This document shows positions 1-5,542 of a stretch of DNA of 10,633 nt, in pieces. Below the pieces are notes generated by a model. That model searched no databases. It saw only the letters and a program-made list of their open reading frames with translations, and was not told the origin of the DNA. Within the stretch, counting starts at the first letter, position 1. The number at the start of each line of letters is the position of its first letter. Source of the stretch: Gammaproteobacteria bacterium (lineage in GTDB: Bacteria > Pseudomonadota > Gammaproteobacteria > Pseudomonadales > Pseudohongiellaceae); the NCBI GenBank assembly GCA_016762975.1, contig JAESUV010000001.1:18133-28765 (forward strand). The letters are read 5' to 3'. A program made the position numbers and the translations under genes.

Positions 1-29
1 AAGGATTTATATTGGATACAGGAAACAAA

Positions 30-78
30 ACCGGTTATTGTTTTTAATTAAATGCTATAGATAAAACCAATAACCGGT
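30..78. promoter_or_regulatory. 16-bp inverted repeat, candidate partition operator/parS (copy 1)
   Basis: The arms are ACCGGTTATTGTTTTT at 30-45 and AAAACCAATAACCGGT at 63-78. They are reverse complements apart from one base and are separated by 17 bp. The site sits directly upstream of the truncated parA start, where type Ib partition systems usually keep a combined centromere and operator bound by the small partner protein. The right arm ends at the TATATT (78-83) that aligns with the -10 box of the intact copy. The -35 position here reads CTATAG rather than TTGTAA, so promoter function is probably lost. Binding by the partner protein is inferred. Confidence 0.5.
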
Positions 79-114
79 ATATTTCCGGTACAAAAAATAA
101 AACAGGTTACTAGA

Positions 115-227
115 ATGCCAGTAATAGTAATGGCCAGCCCAAAGGGTGGCGTTGGGAAGTCTACATGCGCAGTGCTTTTGGCTTCCTAATTTGCCCGCAT
201 GGGTGCCGAAGTCACTGTGCTGGATTG
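115..227 (+). pseudogene. Truncated parA, N-terminal fragment with in-frame stop
   Basis: The reading frame starts ATG at 115 and encodes MPVIVMASPKGGVGKSTCAV and a few more residues, so the deviant Walker A motif of ParA ATPases is intact. Codon 25, GAA (Glu) in the full gene at 5543, is TAA here (187-189). Beyond it the frame still reads FARMGAEVTVLD up to 225, and similarity to the intact gene then stops. Of five differences in the shared coding segment, three are synonymous, one is Leu to Met and one creates the stop, which fits a gene that was functional until recently. The product would be a 24-residue peptide, so no partition activity is expected. Sequence at 228-330 might hold highly decayed ParA codons, but this is not convincing. 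Confidence 0.85.
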
Positions 228-442
228 ACACGAACCGCTGCAAACTACCCGGCGATCAATATTGGGAAAAGTCAGGTAGTGCAAATGGAGACAGTTAACG
301 TGACAACACCGTTGTGGATTATGCGCTGCCCAAGAAAGAACTATAGATTCCTTAATGAGTAAGTCGGCTAACAAGGAACACATGACCGATCTGCCAACGT
401 GAAGTAAGTTCACAGCTCGATCCGCCCTCATGGGCGCAGCCG
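228..442. other. Stretch without a convincing gene, left of the sulfotransferase
   Basis: No reading frame here resembles a known protein. A faint VVD-like string around 310-320 could be a decayed ParA Walker B region, but spacing and frame do not support it well. Two small hairpins are visible: GTGAA/TTCAC at 399-413 and CGCCC/GGGCG at 423-436. Both lie just downstream of the minus-strand sulfotransferase gene, but neither is followed by a T tract on that strand, so they are weak as terminators. Confidence 0.4.
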
Positions 443-1303
443 TCAAAGATCATAACCGAATTCCTCGTAATCTCGCCCATAGACAACAACCAAGCGCTGC
501 CTGATGTCAGGCTCCATAAACCACTCTGGGAGTGAAGACCTTTCAGTATTCGCGTTCAAACTGGCACGACATCTTTTAGGCTGGGCCCCAAAAGCCTGGC
601 GCAACCTTTCCTCGAACTCTTCTATATCTTCCATTTTCCCTACGATCGAGGGTCGAAAAAAGTCTGGGCGGACATCGTACCACTGCGGCCTCCAATGACC
701 GTCCAGATTGTAGCCGGAGGAGCCGTTGGTCAGTGAGAGTTCCACGTAGTCAAGGAACTTAGCGAACCCTACCTTAGTGTAAGGATCTCTCTCCCAGTCA
801 AATCTGACGGATGCTGTGAGGCGAATTCGTTCTTTTACGAACTGAGGACTCCCGACATCGTTGGACTTGCAGAGGTACCGAAACGATGACCATGCGCGAG
901 TTGTAGGATTCCGGACCATCGCAATTTTTATGGCATTCTCAAAGTATGAAGCAAAACTGTCAATGTCGGAACGCAGGTGCAGTGCTCTGAATACGCCCGC
1001 GTTGATTGTTTGGTGCATCGCCTCTGACGAAAGATTTTCTGGTGTGACGAAAGTTGTTTTCAGCGAAACACCAAACTCAATCTCAAAAAGTATGGCCAGT
1101 ACGGTGTTCGTGCCCGCTTTTCCACACGGAACATATGCCCAGGATTTGCTCTTTGGCGTGAAGATATACCTGAAGAATGTATTGTGCGCCTCCTGGCTTT
1201 CGAATTGGGATCCGACTGTCTTGAACGAATCATTTAGAAGTTTTTCCGCAGCTTCCCAGCTTCTCTGCTTGTCAAAGAAGAGCTTCTCTGCTTGGTGACT
1301 CAT
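443..1303 (-). CDS. Sulfotransferase family protein
   Basis: The 286-residue product looks like a PAPS-dependent sulfotransferase of the Sulfotransfer_2-like group, which moves sulfate from PAPS to carbohydrate hydroxyls. A 5'-phosphosulfate-binding loop, VPCGKAGTNTVLAILFE, spans about residues 58-74, and a 3'-phosphate-binding segment, IAMVRNPTTRAWSSFRYL, about 127-144. No signal peptide or membrane segment is evident, so it is probably cytoplasmic and may act on glycan precursors. The ATG at 1303 is preferred because AGGAA lies 9 bases upstream. A GTG at 1324 would add seven residues but has no ribosome binding site. The gene stands alone on the minus strand between a parA scar and an IS6-like scar. 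The acceptor cannot be predicted; the neighbouring glycosyltransferase genes suggest a surface polysaccharide. Confidence 0.8.
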   Translation of the reverse strand: MSHQAEKLFFDKQRSWEAAEKLLNDSFKTVGSQFESQEAHNTFFRYIFTPKSKSWAYVPCGKAGTNTVLAILFEIEFGVSLKTTFVTPENLSSEAMHQTINAGVFRALHLRSDIDSFASYFENAIKIAMVRNPTTRAWSSFRYLCKSNDVGSPQFVKERIRLTASVRFDWERDPYTKVGFAKFLDYVELSLTNGSSGYNLDGHWRPQWYDVRPDFFRPSIVGKMEDIEEFEERLRQAFGAQPKRCRASLNANTERSSLPEWFMEPDIRQRLVVVYGRDYEEFGYDL

Positions 1304-1314
1304 AGTGTAAATTT

Positions 1315-1343
1315 CCTGTTCCACACCCGCTATGTAGAACAGG
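1315..1343 (-). promoter_or_regulatory. Hairpin covering the sulfotransferase ribosome binding site
   Basis: A perfect 7-bp inverted repeat, CCTGTTC (1315-1321) and GAACAGG (1337-1343), has a 15-base loop. Read on the minus strand, the 3' arm GAACAGG supplies the AGG of the Shine-Dalgarno sequence in front of the ATG at 1303. If transcription starts upstream of 1343, the messenger could fold so that the ribosome binding site is partly hidden. It could equally be a DNA operator. The pairing is seen; its role is inferred. Confidence 0.35.
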
Positions 1344-1389
1344 ACGAGCGAACTCGCCAGAACTACGCGGGTTCATAAGCATCAACGTT

Positions 1390-1411
1390 GCTGCTATTCA
1401 AGCAGCTTTTT
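1390..1411 (+). terminator. Possible Rho-independent terminator
   Basis: GCTGCT (1390-1395) and AGCAGC (1401-1406) form a perfect 6-bp stem with a 5-base loop, followed at once by TTTTT (1407-1411) and then CTT on the plus strand. No intact plus-strand gene lies just upstream, so it may be left over from a lost gene or mobile element, or may block read-through into the antisense side of the sulfotransferase region. Confidence 0.4.
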
Positions 1412-1478
1412 CTTCCTCGATTATGATCTGATAAGCCCACGAAAGCAATTCATCCATTTAGGTAGCAAGGTGATCCTG

Positions 1479-1665
1479 TATTTTGGTATTGACCTGATGA
1501 AGAAGCGCCGGCGGACCCCGAAACGCTTCATTACCGACAAATTACAATCCTACGGCGCGGCTAAGCGCTAACGTCAGACGCGCAAGCGCGCCTAAAGCAC
1601 CCAGCGGGTCGTTCGCCAAACAGTGTGAAGCGTATCTACAGCAACAGGCCCAACTTTAACTATCA
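1479..1665 (+). pseudogene. Decayed IS6-family-like transposase fragment
   Basis: One frame encodes KKRRRTPKRFITDKLQSYGAAKR at 1500-1568, followed by a stop at 1569. This resembles the segment around the second catalytic aspartate of IS6/IS26-family DDE transposases (typically KKxxRxPKxxITDKLxSYGAAKR). A little downstream, SVKRIYS and NFNYQ at about 1621-1664 recall the family's C-terminal RFLS...NTFNVQ region, with material missing between. The first aspartate, the catalytic glutamate and both terminal inverted repeats are not recognisable, so this is a scar rather than an active element. It separates the sulfotransferase from the following gene. The family call rests on recalled motifs, not on a search. 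Confidence 0.55.
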
Positions 1666-1729
1666 GGAAGTATAGTGTATAGATTGAATATATCGCTCGA
1701 TCACACTGCCTTCAACACAGGAATTACAG

Positions 1730-3151
1730 ATGCTTTCTAAAACTGAAGAGCTGGTGAATCTGGACGAGGGCGAAATTCTAGAGAAATTACGCGAGTTTAT
1801 GAAAATCGACAATTGCTCTGAAACACAGTTTTCACCTCATTACAATAAGGGCTGGTCGGTACCGGAAGCAAACTTTGGAGCATGTGCAGACTGCTCGATT
1901 GATCATCTGGTGGGCCTATTCGGGCTTGGATTACGAAATAATATCATATTTTCTGACGTCAAAGATGCTCTGGTTGAAGCCTTGGAAGCCAAAAAATATC
2001 CAAAAAATGGCGATACGATTTATGAATTTTCGTGGTTTCTTTTTTCACAAAAAAAATGGCACTCAATTATCGACTTTCTAAACTTCACCGATGTACTTTG
2101 CCTACCAGTCAATCTGAGAAAAGACCTTTCTCACCTTTATTTTTTGTCATTCTATAAAGTAAAACAACGGGATATCAAAGCTGGAATGCCCTCCGAAAAA
2201 TTCGCTGTTGAGGTTTCTGAAACACTAATCAAAATAGAACAAAATCTGTCGCCAGGCATTGATACAATTGCGTTTTTCAAAGCGCTGATTTCGAGTATTA
2301 TAGGTAACTTTTCAGACGCAAGAGAAGAGATTGGCAAGTTGCGTGAGACGGTAGTGCCCAAGTTTGCCTTTAGGGCGGCTAATACGCTTTTGACTGAGAC
2401 CGAGATATCGAGAGCCTTTGCAAGAGAGCCGGTCACACCAAACTTTTATCCTGTTAACGCAGGGTCAAAAGTCTTCTTAATCTCATTAGATAAGATATTC
2501 TTTGACATTTATTTTGATCTGTACGTTGAACGGCTCAAGCAAATTGATCCACAAATTCCGCTTCATATTCATTGCGTGAATTTTGACCCGCGCCAAGAAT
2601 TACTTGATAGGAATTTATTTGGGGTGATTGGCTACACATCAGATTTTGGAAATACCAGTGCCTTTACGCCCAAGACACAAAAAACATATTATGCATCTGC
2701 TAGGTTCCTATTCTTGGAGGAGTATCTCAATTTTTATGATGCGGTCTATGTTGTGGACATCGACGGGGTCATTGGGGTGCCAATCTCAATTTTGGATGAT
2801 ACCAAAAGTGAGTTTGATGTGGCAGTGGTCAATCCGCCTATTAAAAGCAGAGAGCAATTGTTCTCATTACCATGGGATCTAGTTGTGGCGGGTAACGTTG
2901 TCATTCAATCAACCGAAGGTGGGCGTATCTTCGGACGTTACTTGCGCCGTTATCTTTCGATAATTTTCTCCCGTAAACGCCACGATTATGAGTTCACATG
3001 GTTTGCGGACCAAAATGCGCTGTTCTCCGCCTGGTTGGATTTGGAAAATGAGATTGCAATTAGGGAATTAACAACACCCGCGTTTTCACAAACTGGCGAC
3101 TATCGTTTGTCTCACGGAAACAAATCCAAGTTAAACCAAATGACAAAGTGA
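1730..3151 (+). CDS. Glycosyltransferase-like protein (GT-A-type C-terminal half)
   Basis: The 473-residue product has an N-terminal half (about 1-230) without a recognisable motif, predicted by eye to be largely helical. The C-terminal half resembles nucleotide-diphospho-sugar transferases: a strand-rich start near 245 (VFLISLDKIFFDIYFDLYVE), a Y-rich helix near 320-340, then YVVDIDGVI with a DxD-type metal/UDP-sugar motif at 343-345. WFADQNALFSAW near 424-435 is like the DQ segment late in GT8-like folds. No membrane helix or signal peptide is clear. AGGAA at 1719-1723 lies six bases before the ATG. Codon use is noticeably AT-richer than the LicD gene, suggesting separate acquisition. Donor and acceptor are unknown, and the C-terminus may be shortened. 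Confidence 0.65.
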   Translation: MLSKTEELVNLDEGEILEKLREFMKIDNCSETQFSPHYNKGWSVPEANFGACADCSIDHLVGLFGLGLRNNIIFSDVKDALVEALEAKKYPKNGDTIYEFSWFLFSQKKWHSIIDFLNFTDVLCLPVNLRKDLSHLYFLSFYKVKQRDIKAGMPSEKFAVEVSETLIKIEQNLSPGIDTIAFFKALISSIIGNFSDAREEIGKLRETVVPKFAFRAANTLLTETEISRAFAREPVTPNFYPVNAGSKVFLISLDKIFFDIYFDLYVERLKQIDPQIPLHIHCVNFDPRQELLDRNLFGVIGYTSDFGNTSAFTPKTQKTYYASARFLFLEEYLNFYDAVYVVDIDGVIGVPISILDDTKSEFDVAVVNPPIKSREQLFSLPWDLVVAGNVVIQSTEGGRIFGRYLRRYLSIIFSRKRHDYEFTWFADQNALFSAWLDLENEIAIRELTTPAFSQTGDYRLSHGNKSKLNQMTK

Positions 3152-3438
3152 CCTAATGCGATGAACGGCCTTCCCGCCAAGACGCGGTCTATGTTGCGAA
3201 GAATGGCGGCTAAGAAGGGTATTTGCTCCATCTTCTCGAAGCGGCGGCATGATTTTTCGATATGGGCGGTGCATTCCGCAACCAATGTTACTTGTGCCGT
3301 TCCCATTTTGATTTTAAGTGCTTTGGACCTGTCCCGCTTTCGTTCCGCTCCAGGTGCTCATTTATTTTTCAACGACCAGCGGTAATGTCACTGACGCTGT
3401 CATACTTCAGTATCTTAAATTGCATTCAAAACGGGAAT

Positions 3439-3458
3439 CTACCGACGTCAGTCGGTAG
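3439..3458. repeat. Perfect 8-bp inverted repeat
   Basis: CTACCGAC and GTCGGTAG flank a 4-base centre, GTCA. No T tract follows on either strand, so a protein-binding site is as likely as a transcription terminator. It shares CTACC/GGTAG half sites with the palindrome at 3524-3535. Confidence 0.55.
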
Positions 3459-3523
3459 TCGTTCAGTCACAAATACCACCCAAAAGATTTAAGGGCCCCA
3501 GAGGGTCTCTAGATGCTTTTATT

Positions 3524-3535
3524 GGTAGATCTACC
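3524..3535. repeat. 12-bp perfect palindrome GGTAGATCTACC
   Basis: This is a continuous palindrome without a spacer. Its half site GGTAG recurs in the inverted repeat about 70 bp to the left. Such paired dyads can be operators or recombinase sites, but no regulator or recombinase gene is present nearby. Confidence 0.45.
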
Positions 3536-3983
3536 TAAAATATGCTCGCAGGCACCACAGAGGCTCTCAAATGCATGTAGGGCATGGTCTAAAACTAATC
3601 CTGCGCTCAATTATACTCTCACGGAAATATAATACTGATAACTTGCGCGGCTTCAGAGATAATCGCAATGCATTTCGTGATGCTAAAAAATCGCACAATT
3701 TAAGATCAGCCACCCTGAAAGCCAGCGTGAGATTATAGAGAAGAAGGTTCAACTTTGTGAAAGTAGTTTTCAGCTTCTCTTGAAGCTCTTCAAGTTGCTT
3801 GCTAGTCGCAGATTTGTACAAAACGGCTAAACAAAAATTCGACCCTGTGTTTACGCAGATCGCAGAATAAATCAACCGAAGTCAAAAGTGCCACGATGCA
3901 GTTCTGATCCAGGTGGATCGGTTTATCTGACCCTGATTAATTCTATTAAACCTGACTTTTACCGGCTTCTAATTTGTTTAGAA

Positions 3984-3992
3984 TGGTATAAT
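3984..3992 (+). promoter_or_regulatory. Extended -10 promoter element upstream of the origin
   Basis: TGGTATAAT at 3984-3992 is a perfect TATAAT with the TGn extension. No good -35 box stands at the usual distance, which extended -10 promoters can tolerate. It points toward the iterons and the initiator gene about 250 bp downstream, giving a long leader through the AT-rich stretch. It might drive the initiator gene or an origin transcript; this is not shown. Confidence 0.35.
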
Positions 3993-4020
3993 TGCTTCTC
4001 CTCACACGCCAAAACTCAAT

Positions 4021-4121
4021 CAAATATTTACAAAAAAAAAGCGTAGCTTCTTTCTTGTTCTATAAGTTCTATAAGTTCATGTCCTGTAACATATTGATTT
4101 TATTTAAATTTATTCGTTTGA
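4021..4121. other. AT-rich segment next to the iterons (probable origin unwinding region)
   Basis: The segment is strongly AT-rich, with an A9 run near 4032-4040, a tandem GTTCTATAA pair at 4057-4074 and a stretch of A/T at 4091-4114. Iteron-regulated origins normally have such a DNA-unwinding element beside the iterons. I found no exact DnaA box TTATCCACA here. The assignment to oriV is inferred from position. Confidence 0.5.
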
Positions 4122-4226
4122 AGCAACTTATTCAGACTGAAAGGCAACTTATTCAGACTGAAAGGCAACTTATTCAGACTGAAAGGCAACTTATTCAGAC
4201 TGAAAGGCAACTTATTCAGACTGAAT
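4122..4226 (+). repeat. Five tandem 21-bp iterons, plasmid origin (oriV)
   Basis: Five head-to-tail copies of a 21-bp unit occupy 4122-4142, 4143-4163, 4164-4184, 4185-4205 and 4206-4226. Units 2-4 are identical, unit 1 differs at its first base and unit 5 at its last. Each unit contains CAACTTATTCAG and the odd palindrome TTCAGACTGAA. TTATTCAGA within it differs from the consensus DnaA box at two positions. Tandem units of about two helical turns directly in front of a Rep_3 initiator gene are the standard arrangement of an iteron-controlled theta origin. The initiator would bind here both to start replication and, because the array ends just before its own gene, to repress itself. Confidence 0.88.
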
Positions 4227-4269
4227 AGATCTATTGACGGAAACTTATTTGGTTAGTATTAGGTTGCCT

Positions 4270-5304
4270 ATGGGAAAGACAATCGAAGTGGCTGCTGATC
4301 GCGCCTATGACCAGACCAAAACCGTACTACCTGCCGAGATGGCGCAGGGGGTCTACATGGAAAATGTGCCGAGTCTGCAAGCACTCAAGTTGATGCACCT
4401 GATGATTGGTGTAGCGGGAGGGCGAATGGCGGATGATCTCCGTCATGAATTCCATCTCTCGGACGTGAAAAAAATTGAGGGCATGAACAATCACTCTCGT
4501 GGTTCTCTGGCCCCTTTGTTCAAAGAGCTGCGGGCTGTGATTATAACAGAAGGCGCGCCAGAACATGAACTGGACCGCGTCATCATCGGCGGTCTGCTGG
4601 ATCAAGCTATTTTGGATCGCCAAGACCCAGTGAGCGGGGAAATAATGCTGTCATGGTATTTTGGGCGGTCATTCCGCGACTTGGCACGAGACTCAAACCA
4701 TTGGGCTATTCTTGATCGACAGGCGGTGTTCCACCTTGGAAGTAAATACTCTGTTGTGCTATTTCAACACATTGCCAGTTTGCAGAACCTTAAGCACGTC
4801 ACGAGTAAGCGGTTCACTGTGCCAGCATTGCGAGCGCTGTTTGGAATAGCAGAAGGAAAATTGCCACGGTTCTCAAACCTCAAACAGAAGGCGCTTGTTC
4901 CCGCTATTGCTGATATTAACAGTGACCTGACACGGCTGCATTTGACTGTGACCTATCACAAGACCGGACGTTCAGTTGCAGAGATAGAGATTGCTTGGGA
5001 GGTCAAAGAAGACCTAGCAAAAGTGAAGGCCGAATTGAACCGTCCAAAGGTGGGTAGGAAGTCGCGCCATGGCGGCGCCTGTGAGGCGCCTGTTACGTCC
5101 TTCCCCTGTAGTGGGAGGGTAGACGGAAAATGGGAAGTGATTGCCCGAGATAAAGCGCCGCGACTTCAAGGGAACCATATTCCTGACCTGCTGACCCTAT
5201 CCAGTGCATTTCGTAAATGGTGCGAAGAAAGAAGCATTCGTTTGGATGCAAAATCAATCGAAAAAACATTTACAACATGGTGCAAAAGCTATTCACCTAG
5301 GTGA
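4270..5304 (+). CDS. repB: Plasmid replication initiator protein, Rep_3 family (RepB-like)
   Basis: This initiator binds the adjacent iterons and opens the origin for theta replication. From the first possible start (TTG, 4234) the frame is 356 residues. I prefer ATG 4270 (344 residues) because AGG lies six bases upstream, whereas the TTG has only iteron sequence before it. Numbering from the TTG, the first winged helix is about 30-150 (LPAEMAQGVYMENVPSLQAL near 32-51). The second is about 165-255, with GSKYSVVLFQHIASL (169-183), ALRALFGIAEGKLPRFSNLK (198-217), PAIADIN (223-229) and KTGRSVAEIEIAW (243-255). This two-winged-helix layout is typical of Rep_3 proteins. A variable linker (about 270-305) precedes a short helical tail. 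Length and motifs look intact. Confidence 0.85.
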   Translation: MGKTIEVAADRAYDQTKTVLPAEMAQGVYMENVPSLQALKLMHLMIGVAGGRMADDLRHEFHLSDVKKIEGMNNHSRGSLAPLFKELRAVIITEGAPEHELDRVIIGGLLDQAILDRQDPVSGEIMLSWYFGRSFRDLARDSNHWAILDRQAVFHLGSKYSVVLFQHIASLQNLKHVTSKRFTVPALRALFGIAEGKLPRFSNLKQKALVPAIADINSDLTRLHLTVTYHKTGRSVAEIEIAWEVKEDLAKVKAELNRPKVGRKSRHGGACEAPVTSFPCSGRVDGKWEVIARDKAPRLQGNHIPDLLTLSSAFRKWCEERSIRLDAKSIEKTFTTWCKSYSPR

Positions 5305-5305
5305 A
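5292..5305. repeat. 14-bp palindrome over the repB stop codon
   Basis: TTCACCTAGGTGAA is a perfect palindrome spanning the last codons and the TGA (5302-5304) of the initiator gene. There is no T tract after it. It may be a protein-binding site or a chance structure. Confidence 0.4.
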
Positions 5306-5458
5306 ACCACTGTAACGGCCTCATACGACCCTATCTCTAACATAAATGGCGACGCTGGCGGGGCAAGGAAGAAATATAACCAAAGCACCCAACCAAGCAT
5401 TACTTAAAATTCTACCAAAGCTGGCTTGAAAAAAGAGAAAAACCTTAACGGATTTAAA

Positions 5459-5519
5459 ACCGGTTATTGGTTTTAATTAGGTGTTGTAAATAAATCCGGT
5501 AGTGGGTATATTTCCGGTA
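5459..5519. promoter_or_regulatory. Candidate partition operator/parS in front of parA
   Basis: The left arm ACCGGTTATTGGTTTT (5459-5474) is the exact reverse complement of the right arm found in copy 1 (63-78). In this copy the matching right-arm position (about 5492-5507) has drifted and reads AAATCCGGTAGTGGGT. Three CCGGT(T/A) boxes stand at 5460, 5496 and 5514, bracketing the promoter boxes. In type Ib loci the small ribbon-helix-helix partner binds such repeats as centromere and as autoregulatory operator. That role is inferred here from position and repetition. Confidence 0.45.
5484..5512 (+). promoter_or_regulatory. Sigma-70-type promoter of parA
   Basis: A -35 box TTGTAA (5484-5489) and a -10 box TATATT (5507-5512) are separated by exactly 17 bp. 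The start codon is 31 bp after the -10 box. The promoter sits inside the repeat region, so binding of the partition complex there would repress parA and its partner gene, as is usual for these operons. Confidence 0.55.
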
Positions 5520-5542
5520 CAAGAAATAAAACAGGTTATTAA

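Larger units (their letters stand above)
30..227 (+). repeat. Direct repeat, copy 1: parA control region and 5' end
   Basis: This segment matches 5459-5655 in the same orientation, with a single one-base length difference just before the start codon. The coding part (115-227 against 5543-5655) has 5 mismatches in 113 bases by eye. The upstream part is more diverged but keeps its spacing and the TATATT, CCGGTA and ACAGGTTA blocks. Homology ends abruptly after the GGATTG at 222-227. On the left the copies separate before base 30, though a short GGATTTA match near 3-9 hints that the ancestral similarity reached further. It is best read as a second partition locus, or a duplicated one, that was later truncated. 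Confidence 0.9.
3152..3983. other. Long stretch without a convincing gene, upstream of the origin
   Basis: About 830 bp separate the glycosyltransferase-like gene from the replication origin. Short frames exist on both strands (for example 3112-3306 and 3567-3875 on the minus strand), but none resembles a known family or has a good ribosome binding site; the 3567-3875 frame would need a TTG start. The stretch may hold remains of lost genes or mobile elements. Visible structure comprises two palindromes (3439-3458 and 3524-3535) and an imperfect direct repeat beginning CAGAGG at about 3499 and 3557. Confidence 0.5.

Noticed and set aside
228..330. Continued parA sequence past the truncation point
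   Set aside because: TNR-like and VVD-like codons appear, but in changing frames and with wrong spacing; chance cannot be excluded.
423..436. CGCCC/GGGCG hairpin after the sulfotransferase stop as a terminator
   Set aside because: Only 5 bp and without a T tract on the minus strand.
861..1298. 145-codon plus-strand frame
   Set aside because: It lies antisense within the sulfotransferase gene, which has recognisable PAPS-binding motifs; the plus-strand product resembles nothing.
3112..3306. 64-codon minus-strand frame overlapping the end of the GT-A-like gene
   Set aside because: The product (with LAAILRNIDRVLAG) looks somewhat protein-like and could be an IS remnant, but I could not assign it and it overlaps a better gene.
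3567..3875. 102-codon minus-strand frame with a coiled-coil-like stretch
   Set aside because: It needs a TTG start without a ribosome binding site and matches no family I know; kept only as a remark in the gene-free stretch.
4122..4226. CRISPR-like array
   Set aside because: Units are contiguous without spacers and sit before an initiator gene; this is an iteron array.
3992..4228. Open frame of 78 codons with repeated QLIQTER units
   Set aside because: The repeats are the iterons read in one frame, which stays open only because the unit is 21 bp. It has no ribosome binding site and ends at the initiator gene, so it is not taken as a gene.
5074..5090. GGCGCC repeated as direct and inverted repeat within the initiator gene
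   Set aside because: GGCGCC is itself palindromic, so the pairing is automatic; it lies in a variable linker of the coding sequence.
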